Assembly: GCA_910574285.1 (NCBI GenBank)
Contig: CAJTAL010000027.1
Coordinates: 1-54,574 of the forward strand
Direction: 5' to 3'
From: Lachnospiraceae bacterium
GTDB taxonomy: Bacteria > Bacillota > Clostridia > Lachnospirales > Lachnospiraceae
DNA length: 54,574 nt
Position numbers and translations under genes: made by a program. Numbering within the stretch: the first letter of the stretch is position 1; the number at the start of each line of letters is the position of its first letter. The notes under the pieces were generated by a model. It saw nothing but the letters and a program-made list of their open reading frames with translations, ran no database searches and was not told where the DNA came from. This document shows, piece by piece, positions 1 through 8,155 of this stretch.

Positions 1-98
1 GTAGTAAGACCCCTTGAAGACGACGAGGTAGATAGGGCGGAGGTGGAAGTGCAGTAATGTATGGAGCTGACCGCAACTAATCGGTCGAGGGCATGACC
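1..98 (+). rRNA. 23S rRNA, 3' end (partial)
   Basis: The first bases match the conserved 3' terminus of bacterial 23S rRNA, including GAGCTGACCGCAACTAATCG and the closing GACC. The gene enters from the left edge, so only its last part is present. The end is placed by analogy and may be off by a few bases. No 5S gene follows: the next gene is tRNA-Asp after about 86 bases that hold only a small hairpin (GAAGGTATATACCTTC). Confidence 0.93.
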
Positions 99-184
99 AA
101 AGGTGGATAGGTAAAAGAATGGATGATAGATTTCTTGTATGCAGTTTTGAAGGTATATACCTTCTAAAATCTATGTTGTTATAA

Positions 185-258
185 GGCCCAGTGGCTCAGT
201 TGGTTAGAGCGCCGCCCTGTCACGGCGGAGGTCGAGAGTTCGAGTCTCTTCTGGGTCG
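185..258 (+). tRNA. tRNA-Asp (GTC)
   Basis: Full cloverleaf. The acceptor arm GGCCCAG pairs with CTGGGTC, the anticodon loop is CTGTCAC giving GTC, and the T loop is TTCGAGT. CCA is not encoded, as for all the tRNAs in this cluster. It is the first tRNA of a seven-gene array downstream of the 23S gene and is probably co-transcribed with it. Confidence 0.96.
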
Positions 259-360
259 TTGACATTGAGCACTTGACGAGGCATTTTCAAGTCGGGTGTG
301 AAAGTCCATTTCTGAACTTAACAAGGTTTTATCAAGTTTAGGGAAGAAATGTTTCGATAT

Positions 361-433
361 GGGATCTTAGCTCAGCTGGGAGAGCATCTGCCTTACAAGC
401 AGAGGGTCATAGGTTCGAGCCCTATAGGTCCCA
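361..433 (+). tRNA. tRNA-Val (TAC)
   Basis: Acceptor GGGATCT pairs with AGGTCCC (one G-T pair), the anticodon loop CTTACAA reads TAC, and the T arm is canonical. CCA is not encoded. The 100 bases before it hold small inverted repeats (for example CTTGA...TCAAG) that may be processing hairpins. Confidence 0.96.
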
Positions 434-441
434 TAGAATAT

Positions 442-523
442 GGATGGATTCCCGAGTGGCCAAAGGGGGCAGACTGTAAATCTGTTGGCGACGCCTTCGA
501 AGGTTCGAATCCTTCTCCATCCA
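442..523 (+). tRNA. tRNA-Tyr (GTA)
   Basis: Class II tRNA with a long variable arm (GTTGGCGACGCCTTC). Acceptor GGATGGA pairs perfectly with TCCATCC, and the anticodon loop CTGTAAA reads GTA. It lies 8 bases after tRNA-Val. Its 3' quarter is copied twice just downstream. Confidence 0.96.
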
Positions 524-674
524 TTAGGATAATAGAAGAATTGAGTAAACTGTTTACAGAAACCAAAACGGTTCGAATTCTTTTCCATCCGTTAGGATGA
601 CAGAAAGAATAAACTGTTTGCTGAAACCAAAACGGTTCGAATTCTTTTCCATCCGTTAGGATAATAGAAGAATT
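524..674 (+). repeat. Tandem tRNA-Tyr 3'-end-like fragments
   Basis: A 31-base block at 568-598 recurs identically at 632-662, giving a 64-bp tandem unit. The block is a diverged copy of the T arm, acceptor 3' strand and flank of the upstream tRNA-Tyr (501-530). In the copies the T stem is mispaired and no 5' half is present, so they cannot be functional tRNAs. The flank TTAGGATAATAGAAGAATT at 524-542 also recurs at 656-674. This looks like unequal crossing over or repeated capture of a tRNA end. Confidence 0.85.
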
Positions 675-706
675 CTTTATTATCCGGATAAGATAGTTGT
701 ACTTGT

Positions 707-779
707 GCCGATGTGGCTCAATTGGCAGAGCAGCTGATTTGTAATCAGCAGGTTATCGGTTCGAGTCCGATCATCGGCT
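707..779 (+). tRNA. tRNA-Thr (TGT)
   Basis: Acceptor GCCGATG pairs with CATCGGC, the anticodon loop TTTGTAA reads TGT, and the T loop is TTCGAGT. The discriminator is T and no CCA is encoded. Confidence 0.95.
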
Positions 780-809
780 TGACTTCGAAAGAAGTAAATA
801 ATCAAATAT

Positions 810-883
<74 letters not shown>

Positions 884-886
884 TCC

Positions 887-959
<73 letters not shown>

Positions 960-983
960 TTTTCTTTATCTGAATTAGAATAA

Positions 984-1056
984 GGGCGTGTAGCTCAGGT
1001 GGTAGAGCACTTGACTTTTAATCAAGTTGTCCGGGGTTCGAATCCCCGCACGCTCA
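984..1056 (+). tRNA. tRNA-Lys (TTT)
   Basis: Acceptor GGGCGTG pairs with CACGCTC (one G-T), the anticodon loop CTTTTAA reads TTT. It is the last tRNA of the array and is followed 8 bases later by a terminator. Confidence 0.96.
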
Positions 1057-1063
1057 GGAAGAG

Positions 1064-1107
1064 AAAACCCCGTAAACCTTGTATTTTCAAGGCTTGCGGG
1101 GTTTTTT
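1064..1107 (+). terminator. Intrinsic terminator of the rRNA/tRNA transcript
   Basis: Stem-loop AAAACCCCG...CCTTG loop CAAGG...CGGGGTTTT ending in six T residues. It closes the 23S-tRNA transcription unit. Confidence 0.88.
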
Positions 1108-1108
1108 A

Positions 1109-1433
1109 ATATATATAAGTTTGTATAAATTTGTATGAATTTATAGGGAATTAATGTCTCATTCATGTCCTGATGTTTCAAATTTGTCTCAGTCCCCTCG
1201 GTTTCCCTATTCATCATCCCCAAACAGCTCTCCTTTATGAATTTGCTCCATGGCATCATTGTTTCCATTGTATCAAATCATTTTGAAAATTTAGAAAAGA
1301 GTGACACCCGCCCGTTGGAACGCAAGCCCACAGTTTCCATGGCAGATTGGAAATTTCAGCTAAATGACTTGCTCATCTACTATAATTCCTTACTGGAAGG
1401 TGATGAAAATGTCTGACCAAACATCAACGATAA
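1109..1433. other. Gene-poor stretch with possible coding remnants
   Basis: No intact gene is seen. The minus strand around 1210-1262 reads DAMEQIHKGELFGDDE followed by a stop, which could be the C terminus of a lost protein. The plus strand at 1340-1417 reads MADWKFQLNDLLIYYNSLL and stops soon after. Neither could be assigned to a family. The stretch sits between the tRNA cluster, a common integration site, and a broken methylase, so decayed accessory DNA is the likeliest reading. Confidence 0.4.
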
Positions 1434-1982
<549 letters not shown>

Positions 1983-2016
1983 TTCGAGTTGATGCTGTGT
2001 AATCAATAGCATCAGG

Positions 2017-2059
2017 AAACCCCGAAAACTTTGTGTTTAAGAAGTTTTCGGGGTTTTTA
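2017..2059 (+). terminator. Intrinsic terminator after the HsdM remnant
   Basis: AAACCCCGAAAACTT pairs with AAGTTTTCGGGGTTTTT around a 10-base loop and ends in a T run. The stem resembles the one after tRNA-Lys (both have ACCCCG/CGGGGT) but is not the same sequence. Confidence 0.85.
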
Positions 2060-2108
2060 TATCATATATCTTACATTGAGGATACGTATATACGTTTTAG
2101 CATGTATA

Positions 2109-2732
2109 TTAGATTCTTTTTACATGTTTTATCCGCTCTATAGAAGAAGCGAAATCTTTCTTCAGGATCTCTTCAATTGGCTGCAATGATTTGGAAGTTG
2201 CCGCTGTACAAAGTAATCTGCTCTTTATCTCTGCGCAGGGGAAAGGAATTTCACAGTATTTAATGATCTCAGAAGCGTTGTTGATACCGCATTCCTTCAG
2301 AATAACATCCGGACAGGTAAAATAATATGCGAATATATCACTTCTGTCAATGTCTTCAATATTATCCATGTAATGAAAAATATCAGGCCGGTCTTTTAAT
2401 TTTTCGGACCAGACAAGGTAGAGCAGCCTGGCTATCGTCCAGCGTATGTCAGGAGATGAAAGCTGCTCATCATACAGGATGATAGAATGTCTGCTGTCAC
2501 TGACGTAGATGGCGAGTCCTTTGCCTGCTTCTGAAAAGCAATTTTTTTTATAACCAAGTTTCTGCGAAATCATCTGCATAGAAAGTATGTAGACAGTGGA
2601 ATTAATAATCTGGTTAAAATTGGACAGCACAGGCAGGATATGTTGATTAAATTCTATCAAAGCACTGTAAGCGGCAAGTTTTATATAAAGATGTTCTTCT
2701 TTTGTTATATTTTCGTTTTTGGATGAACGCAT
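2109..2732 (-). CDS. ImmA/IrrE-like protein lacking the zinc motif
   Basis: 207 residues. Placement downstream of an XRE regulator, the size and the middle-region pattern (GKGLAIYVSDSRHSIILYDE, then DIRWTIARLLYLVWSEKL) match the ImmA/IrrE (DUF955) group, whose active members have HExxH at that helix. Here the helix reads TIARLLYLVWSE, so both zinc-binding histidines and the catalytic glutamate are missing and peptidase activity is unlikely. The protein may act as a sensor or partner only. A GGTGAAG ribosome site lies 7 bases before the start. It is 75 bases downstream of the XRE gene on the same strand and probably in one operon. The family assignment is inferred from context plus weak similarity. 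Confidence 0.5.
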   Translation of the reverse strand: MRSSKNENITKEEHLYIKLAAYSALIEFNQHILPVLSNFNQIINSTVYILSMQMISQKLGYKKNCFSEAGKGLAIYVSDSRHSIILYDEQLSSPDIRWTIARLLYLVWSEKLKDRPDIFHYMDNIEDIDRSDIFAYYFTCPDVILKECGINNASEIIKYCEIPFPCAEIKSRLLCTAATSKSLQPIEEILKKDFASSIERIKHVKRI

Positions 2733-2807
2733 ACGTTACTTCACCGTTAAGAAGTATATATACATATCAGCATCGTATGACAGACAGAAAATAACTGTTA
2801 TTTTCTG

Positions 2808-3305
2808 TTATGCTTTCTTTTTACGAGGCTGCTCCAGAACTTTTTTGATTGCAGCAAGATCTTTTTGAGGAAATAGAAGATCAGTGGTTTTCTTTTCGAT
2901 TATAGGCGCAGGACATTCTGTATCCTCATAAGAAATGTCCGGGGTCGGCGGTATCATGCCATTGTTTTCCATACATCGTCTGTATTCTTCGTCCAATAAC
3001 AGATCAATGATCCGCTTCCCGTAATGGTCTAATTGACGATATTTTTTTATATGGTTGAATTCAGAGATTGTGACGGTATTTGTGTTCTCAGAGATATCAG
3101 CTACATCTTGAAAAAGGTAGTTGGCGTCGACTTTGAGAGCATCGAATAATTTGTACATGACGGATTCCTTCGGGTGACTGGTTTCCTTTTCATAGTTTGT
3201 GATGGCTGATCCGGTCACGCCGACTAAACCGGCAAGTTCGGATTGGGTCAGCCCCAGGTTTTCCCTTGCTTCTTTTATACGTTTACCGATTCCCACTATG
3301 TTCAC
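2808..3305 (-). CDS. XRE-family helix-turn-helix regulator
   Basis: 165 residues. Residues 5-65 form a classic Cro/C1 domain: IGKRIKEARENLGLTQSELA, the turn and recognition helix GVTGSAITNYEKETSHP, then the fifth helix ending NYLFQD. The C-terminal half is charged, rich in proline and lysine, and of unknown function. Such regulators repress mobile-element or defence genes and are often relieved by an ImmA-type partner, which here is the next gene and looks inactive. AAGGTGAAC precedes the start. The protein is likely to bind the palindrome at 3355-3387 between itself and the divergent ATPase gene. Confidence 0.88.
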   Translation of the reverse strand: MNIVGIGKRIKEARENLGLTQSELAGLVGVTGSAITNYEKETSHPKESVMYKLFDALKVDANYLFQDVADISENTNTVTISEFNHIKKYRQLDHYGKRIIDLLLDEEYRRCMENNGMIPPTPDISYEDTECPAPIIEKKTTDLLFPQKDLAAIKKVLEQPRKKKA

Positions 3306-3354
3306 CTTCTTTCTGCTATGAAGTATATTTTATATAATATAACTATACATCATA

Positions 3355-3387
3355 TTTCTTGAAAAGTAAATGAAATATATCAAGAAA
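3355..3387. promoter_or_regulatory. Candidate operator palindrome
   Basis: TTTCTTGA at 3355-3362 is matched by TCAAGAAA at 3380-3387, a perfect 8-bp dyad with centre-to-centre spacing of 25 bp. It lies in the AT-rich gap between the XRE gene and the divergent ATPase gene, where an autoregulatory operator would be expected. Binding is inferred, not shown. Confidence 0.5.
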
Positions 3388-3442
3388 CTTTTATATTTTA
3401 CTTATTTGATTAATATTATGAAATGAGGGGAGAAATGAGGGT

Positions 3443-3502
3443 ATGATTAAGGAATATCTTGAGATTTTCTATAACAAGGATTATACTGAAATAAAAAAGT
3501 AA
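3443..3502 (+). CDS. Possible 19-residue upstream peptide
   Basis: ATG at 3443 opens a 19-codon frame (MIKEYLEIFYNKDYTEIKK) that stops at 3500-3502, ten bases before the likely start of the ATPase gene. AGGGGAGAAATGAGGG just upstream could serve as its ribosome site. It could be a leader peptide coupled to the ATPase, or a relic of a longer N terminus. No family is recognised. Confidence 0.35.
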   Translation: MIKEYLEIFYNKDYTEIKK

Positions 3503-3512
3503 GGTGAGAATA

Positions 3513-5093
3513 TTGAGTAAAACCTTTAATGTAATTGGTACCTGCTATCCGGAAGAAAATTATATGGTAAATATGGAAAGCAGATTAAATGAGATTAAAA
3601 AACTAGTCGATGAAAAGAAATATTTTACGATAAATCGGGCAAGGCAGTATGGTAAAACCACCTTGCTTAATCTTATGGTAGATTACCTTTCTTCAAAATA
3701 TACGATATTTTCTGTCAGTTTTGAGGGGTTAGGAGATTCGGTTTTTGAAAAAGAATCTTCCTTTTGCGGTATGATCTGTAATCTTTTATATGATGCAATA
3801 CGTTATGATGAAGTTCCGGCTCTGGAAACTCCATTAAAAGGCATTATATATGATGCCGTTAAGAGTAATAGTATAGAGAATTTTTTTGGACTTTCTGCCA
3901 TGATATCTGATTTGTGCAAAGCGGCAAAGCGGCCTGTAGTCCTGATGATTGACGAAGTTGATCAGGCAAGCGGCCATAAGGTTTTTTTGGATTTTCTGGG
4001 TATGCTTAGAAGCAAGTATTTGAAAAGAATGACTCGCCCGGTATTTCAATCTGTAATACTTGCCGGAGTATACGATATTAAAAATTTAAAACAAAGAATC
4101 CGAAAGGATGAGGAACATCGGTATAATAGTCCATGGAACATTGCGGCAGATTTTTGTGTGGATATGAGTTTTACAGTAAAGGATATCGCAGAGATGCTGC
4201 AAGATTACGCAGCAGATAAAGATATAGAAATGGAGTATTATAAGATTGCATCTGAAATCCATGAATATACTTCGGGTTATCCGTATCTGGTATCAAAGAT
4301 CTGTAAATTGATTGATGAAAGCAAAGATAGTGGGGGAACAACTGGTAATTGGTCAAAAGAGGACGTTAGCGAGGCGGTAAAGATTCTTTTGAAGGAACCG
4401 GGTATGTTATTTGATGATATGAGAAAAAAGATCGATGACTATCCGGAATTAAGGAAGATGATCTATGAAATCCTTTTTAGAGGCGAGACATATCCATATA
4501 ATCCTGACAATTATGCAATTGATATTGGTTCGATGTTTGGTTTTATAACAGAGAGGGATGGGCAGGCAGTAATCGCAAATCGAGTCTTTGAGACAAGGCT
4601 TTATAATCTCTTCCTGTCAGAAGAGATGACAAAAAGCGTCACATATCAGACAGGCGGACTGGATAAGAATCAGTTTATAAAAAATGGAATGCTTGATATG
4701 GAACTTGTATTGAAAAAATTTATGGAGCATTTTCATGACATATACGGAGAAAGTACGATAAAGTTTGTAGAAGAAAATGGACGGCGCATTTTCCTGCTTT
4801 ATTTGAAGCCAATTATAAACGGTGTTGGAAATTACTATGTCGAAGCCCAGACAAGGGATCAGACAAGGACAGATGTTATTGTAGATTATCTGGGAAAGCA
4901 ATTTGTAATTGAAATCAAAATATGGCGTGGAGATGCATATAACAGAAGAGGTGAAAAGCAGTTAAAAGAGTATTTGGATTATTATCATCTGAACTACGGA
5001 TATTTATTAAGCTTTAATTTTAATAAGAATAAAAAACCTGAAATAAAAGAAATTGTAATAGAAGACCGGATAATTCTGGAGGTAGTTGTGTAA
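3513..5093 (+). CDS. AAA-like ATPase with C-terminal PD-(D/E)XK-like domain
   Basis: About 526 residues. The N-terminal domain belongs to the AAA-ATPase-like family common in gut anaerobes: an unusual P-loop NRARQYGKTTLLNLM near residue 40, a Walker B VVLMIDEVDQA near 145, and a mid region resembling the winged-helix arm. The last 90 residues read TRTDVIVDYLGKQFVIEIKI then EKQLKEYLDYY, the D...ExK core of PD-(D/E)XK nucleases. The biochemical role is not established for this family; defence or element-linked roles have been proposed. I favour the TTG at 3513, 6 bases after AAGGTGAG, over an in-frame GTG at 3504 that overlaps that site. The gene is clearly more AT-rich than the chromosomal genes after 5300, which suggests transfer. 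Confidence 0.82.
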   Translation: MSKTFNVIGTCYPEENYMVNMESRLNEIKKLVDEKKYFTINRARQYGKTTLLNLMVDYLSSKYTIFSVSFEGLGDSVFEKESSFCGMICNLLYDAIRYDEVPALETPLKGIIYDAVKSNSIENFFGLSAMISDLCKAAKRPVVLMIDEVDQASGHKVFLDFLGMLRSKYLKRMTRPVFQSVILAGVYDIKNLKQRIRKDEEHRYNSPWNIAADFCVDMSFTVKDIAEMLQDYAADKDIEMEYYKIASEIHEYTSGYPYLVSKICKLIDESKDSGGTTGNWSKEDVSEAVKILLKEPGMLFDDMRKKIDDYPELRKMIYEILFRGETYPYNPDNYAIDIGSMFGFITERDGQAVIANRVFETRLYNLFLSEEMTKSVTYQTGGLDKNQFIKNGMLDMELVLKKFMEHFHDIYGESTIKFVEENGRRIFLLYLKPIINGVGNYYVEAQTRDQTRTDVIVDYLGKQFVIEIKIWRGDAYNRRGEKQLKEYLDYYHLNYGYLLSFNFNKNKKPEIKEIVIEDRIILEVVV

Positions 5094-5117
5094 ATTGTAT
5101 TCTGAGTTCTACGAAGA

Positions 5118-5186
5118 AAAATAAGCATATCTCGTGAGAGAGCATGTGCCGAAGAGCACAAAAACCCTGAGGGATATGCTTATTTT
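5118..5186. terminator. Long inverted repeat, probable two-way terminator
   Basis: AAAATAAGCATATC at 5118-5131 pairs perfectly with GATATGCTTATTTT at 5173-5186 across a 41-base loop. It follows the ATPase stop and faces the 3' end of the minus-strand aminopeptidase, so it can serve both. The loop is large for a simple terminator, so a small structured RNA is also possible. Confidence 0.55.
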
Positions 5187-5306
5187 GTGGTAAGGGATTC
5201 ATCAGTATTTACCGATATTTTTCGGTATTTATCGGGATCACCGACATCCCCTTTTTGAAAAATTCCTTTCCTTAAACAATATTCCAACTGCACAGATGGA
5301 ATATTG

Positions 5307-6347
5307 TTACAGTATTCCCAAATAAGCCGCGGACAGCGTAAGTGTATGCATGATTCCTTTGATATGTGTCCGTTCCATTCCATGGGAAGCGTGTACGCCG
5401 GGGCCTATAAGAGCCGCGCGGGTGTCGTATCCGGCTTTCCATACTGCCGCCGCGTCGGAGTTATACCGGGGATAGATATCCGTAACGGCGTCGATCTCAT
5501 GCTCTTTCGCGAGGCGCACCAGGCGGCTGGTCATCTCGTAATCGTAAGGGCCGAAGGTATCTTTAGAACAGATAGACACCTGCTCTTCCGTACAGCTTAA
5601 GTCAGAGCCGACGCATCCCATATCTACGACAAGAAGCTCCTTGATATCTTTTGGAAGCGTAGCTCCGCCATATCCGATCTCCTCATGGGCGGAGAAGCAG
5701 AAGTAACTCTTTTTCTTTGGTTTGAGATTCTGTTCTTTCATGATCTTAAGCAGGGTGAGAAGGATGGAGGCACAGCCTTTGTCGTCGATGAATCTTGACT
5801 TTAAGAATCCGCTCTCCGTAAATGTTGTCTTTGGATCAAAGCAGACAAAGTCTCCAGGGCGGATGCCGAGAGCTTCCACGTCTTCTTTGCTGTGTACGAT
5901 TTCGTCGATGCGTACAGCCATGTTCTGATCGTCTCTCGGGCGTGTCGAGGCATCCGGAAAGACATGGATAGCAGGCGACAGAGACAGGATTGTACCCGTG
6001 TATATCTTCCCTTCCATCGTATGAATCCTGCAGTATTCTCCGTCCAGGGTAGGAAGGATCGGGGAACCGACCGCCGTAATCATAAGATGGCCTTCAGCCG
6101 TAATTGAACGGACCATAAGACCCAGTGTATCGATATGTGCAGACAGGGCGACAGGATCTTCGTCAGTTTCGCCTTCTACAGGAACGATCACATTGCCCAG
6201 ATTGTTACGGTAGGCAGGATATCCGAGTTCCGTTGCCGTATGGAGGACATACTCAGAAGCCTTGTCGGTAAAGCCGCTTGGGCTGTCGATAGCGAGCAGA
6301 GATTCTGCTGTTTTGATAAGAAAATCTTCATACTGTGTAAAATGCAT
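5307..6347 (-). CDS. M42-family metallo-aminopeptidase
   Basis: 346 residues, the usual length for M42 (glutamyl aminopeptidase/FrvX group), which forms large cytosolic tetrahedral assemblies that trim peptides using two metal ions. The metal-binding and catalytic motifs are visible in order: ALSAHIDTLG, SRFIDDKGCAS, FSAHEEIGYGG with the Glu-Glu pair, VVDMGCVG, and a final HASHGMERTH. The start is the ATG at 6347, 7 bases after AAGGAGG; an upstream in-frame ATG at 6392 lacks such a site. It appears to be a single-gene unit divergent from the DUF819 gene. Substrate preference cannot be read from sequence. Confidence 0.9.
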   Translation of the reverse strand: MHFTQYEDFLIKTAESLLAIDSPSGFTDKASEYVLHTATELGYPAYRNNLGNVIVPVEGETDEDPVALSAHIDTLGLMVRSITAEGHLMITAVGSPILPTLDGEYCRIHTMEGKIYTGTILSLSPAIHVFPDASTRPRDDQNMAVRIDEIVHSKEDVEALGIRPGDFVCFDPKTTFTESGFLKSRFIDDKGCASILLTLLKIMKEQNLKPKKKSYFCFSAHEEIGYGGATLPKDIKELLVVDMGCVGSDLSCTEEQVSICSKDTFGPYDYEMTSRLVRLAKEHEIDAVTDIYPRYNSDAAAVWKAGYDTRAALIGPGVHASHGMERTHIKGIMHTLTLSAAYLGIL

Positions 6348-6484
6348 AGATAAAACCTCCTTAAAAATATTTTCCGTAAAGCAGTGTTTCAAATGTATCC
6401 GTATGTCAGTATATTTGACTCATAAAGTTTATCAAATATCGCAGATTTTTTATAGATTTTTGCTCCAAAACAGATAAATTATTG

Positions 6485-6513
6485 TTGCAATCTATAAATA
6501 AATATGTTATATT
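6485..6513 (+). promoter_or_regulatory. Sigma-A type promoter for the DUF819 gene
   Basis: TTGCAA and TATATT separated by 17 bp, about 105 bases before the start codon of the downstream gene. The long leader that follows has no obvious riboswitch. Confidence 0.5.
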
Positions 6514-6617
6514 GATAAAACAAAGTACATTGTTTACAATCTACAATAAACAAGCGTAAATGTCAAGTCGTAAAGTTGTACAAATTTTACGGAACGAAGG
6601 AAAGGAAGGAGAATTGG

Positions 6618-7781
6618 ATGGGAACTCTCATATCTAGTACCCAAGGATTATTATTTGTTATTTTTTTGATGGTAGCATTTTCCCTGTGGCTGCAGAGATA
6701 TAAAGTATGCAGATCATTAGGTCCTGTGCTTACGGTTGTAGTTATCGGTATCGTTCTTTCGAACACCCATATCGTACCGATTTCTCATGAGTTGTACGAC
6801 TCAATTTCTACATACTGTGTACAGGCAGGTATCTCAATCTGTCTGTTGAGTATGAATGTTACAGAGCTTAAGAAGCTGAATAAGGAACCGGTTATCGCGC
6901 TGGTATCTGCGATAGCGTCCGTGTGTCTTGTTGCGATCGTTCTTGGAATCATCTTCGCTCCCAGAATGGTCGAGGGATGGAAATGCGCCGGAATGTTCGT
7001 AGGAACATACACAGGCGGTACGCCGAACCTGACAGCCATCGCCACAGGCGTCGACTGTTCAAGGGAGACTCTTGCGGCGGCGAATGCGGCGGATTATGTT
7101 GTATCCACACCTTTGATGGTAGCAATGTTTGCGGCGCCGGCATTCTTCAAGGCGTCTAAGAAGTGGAACAAGTTATGGCCATATTCTTTCAAGCCGGAAG
7201 AGCTGGATGACGGTGAGACAGAGCCGTTGATGGCTGATAAGAAGTGGGCGATCAGAGATATTGCATGGCTTTTGACGATTGGTTTTGGGGTAGCGTTTGT
7301 CACGACAATGATCGCACAGAGAATATTCCCGGATGCTTTCTGGAAAGCGGGAAGACTTCTTATGGTAACGACTGTTTCTATCTGCCTGGCACAGTTAAAG
7401 CCGGTTAAGAAGCTTCGAGGCAATCTTGACCTTGGACTTTTTATCTCTCTGTGTTTCCTGGCAACCATCGGATTCGCAGTTGATCTGAAGCAGTTCATCG
7501 GTTCAGCATTCCTGATGACATTGTATGTATTCTTTATGCTGATCGGCTGTACGGTATTGCATTTCCTTGTCTGCCGTCTCTTCAAGATCAAATACGAGTA
7601 TGTACTGTTATCCATGGTTGGATGTATCGTTGACGGTCCTACGGCGTCTTTGACAGCGGCCGGAGGAAACTGGAAATCATTGATCAATGTGGGATTGATC
7701 ATGGGGGTAATCGCCGGAGCGTGCGGAAACTACGTCGGTATCTTCGTCGCCTATGCCGTAAAGGCTATATGCGGGCTTTAG
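6618..7781 (+). CDS. DUF819 family membrane protein (YjcL-like)
   Basis: 387 residues with about ten hydrophobic segments. The landmark motifs of DUF819 are present: MFVGTYTGGTPNLTAIA around residue 115-135 and GPTASLTAAGGNWKSLINVG near 350, both glycine-rich re-entrant-type stretches related to transporter folds such as the bile acid/sodium symporter superfamily. The substrate is unknown. The start at 6618 is chosen because GGAAGGAGAATTGG precedes it; the frame also extends 14 codons upstream without a site. The gene stands alone, followed by a strong terminator at 7894. Confidence 0.85.
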   Translation: MGTLISSTQGLLFVIFLMVAFSLWLQRYKVCRSLGPVLTVVVIGIVLSNTHIVPISHELYDSISTYCVQAGISICLLSMNVTELKKLNKEPVIALVSAIASVCLVAIVLGIIFAPRMVEGWKCAGMFVGTYTGGTPNLTAIATGVDCSRETLAAANAADYVVSTPLMVAMFAAPAFFKASKKWNKLWPYSFKPEELDDGETEPLMADKKWAIRDIAWLLTIGFGVAFVTTMIAQRIFPDAFWKAGRLLMVTTVSICLAQLKPVKKLRGNLDLGLFISLCFLATIGFAVDLKQFIGSAFLMTLYVFFMLIGCTVLHFLVCRLFKIKYEYVLLSMVGCIVDGPTASLTAAGGNWKSLINVGLIMGVIAGACGNYVGIFVAYAVKAICGL

Positions 7782-7893
7782 ATAATATATTTGTAGATCG
7801 AATGGGAAATGTATTCATAGACAGTGTGGGATGATTATTTTGGAAATAAGAGCCCTGCGAAACAATGTGCTTACGAGAAAGATAAATAAAAGT

Positions 7894-7939
7894 AAAAAGA
7901 CAGGCCTTTGCGTATTTCCTTGCAAAGGTCTGTCTTTTT
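7894..7939. terminator. Strong bidirectional terminator
   Basis: AAAAAGACAG and CCTTTGC pair with GCAAAGG and CTGTCTTTTT, a 17-bp stem with one unpaired base on each arm and a 10-base loop. A and T runs at both ends allow it to work on either strand. Confidence 0.88.
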
Positions 7940-7946
7940 ATGCGCA

Positions 7947-8029
7947 GCCCCGTGCAGAAGAAGTATGCCGCTAAGGCGGCGCACGGGGCGCGCGGCGAGT
8001 AGGGAAAAGTCTTCCCTACTCGATTTTTC
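7947..8029. repeat. GC-rich cruciform plus GAGTAGGGA palindrome
   Basis: Two stacked dyads. GCCCCGTGC at 7947-7955 pairs with GCACGGGGC at 7981-7989 and encloses a smaller GCC/GGC hairpin. At 7996-8024 lies CGAGTAGGGAAAAGTC and its TTCCCTACTCG partner followed by a T run. The second palindrome recurs with two differences at 13474-13502, after araD. It may act as a terminator; the GC-rich dyad is unexplained. Confidence 0.7.
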
Positions 8030-8034
8030 TTATT

Positions 8035-8119
8035 CATTACTGCTTATTTGCCACTCACTCACTCACTCATTCATTCATTACTGCTTATTTGCCACTCATT
8101 CATTACTGCTTATTTGCCA
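8035..8119. repeat. Three copies of a 19-bp repeat with CATT/CACT spacers
   Basis: CATTACTGCTTATTTGCCA occurs at 8035-8053, 8076-8094 and 8101-8119. The spacers are built from CTCA and CATT tetranucleotides, of different lengths (22 and 6 bp). Slippage would explain the spacers. It sits at the 3' side of the minus-strand AraC-type gene. There is no long enough array or unique spacer set for CRISPR. Confidence 0.85.
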
Positions 8120-8155
8120 AACATTTTATGAGAATAATCATCAGTAAAACAGTCG

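Noticed and set aside
568-662. Two further tRNA-Tyr genes
   Set aside because: Only the T arm and acceptor 3' strand are present; no 5' half, anticodon arm or paired T stem.
8035-8119. Possible CRISPR array
   Set aside because: Only three 19-bp copies, with spacers of 22 and 6 bp made of simple CTCA/CATT repeats and no cas genes nearby.
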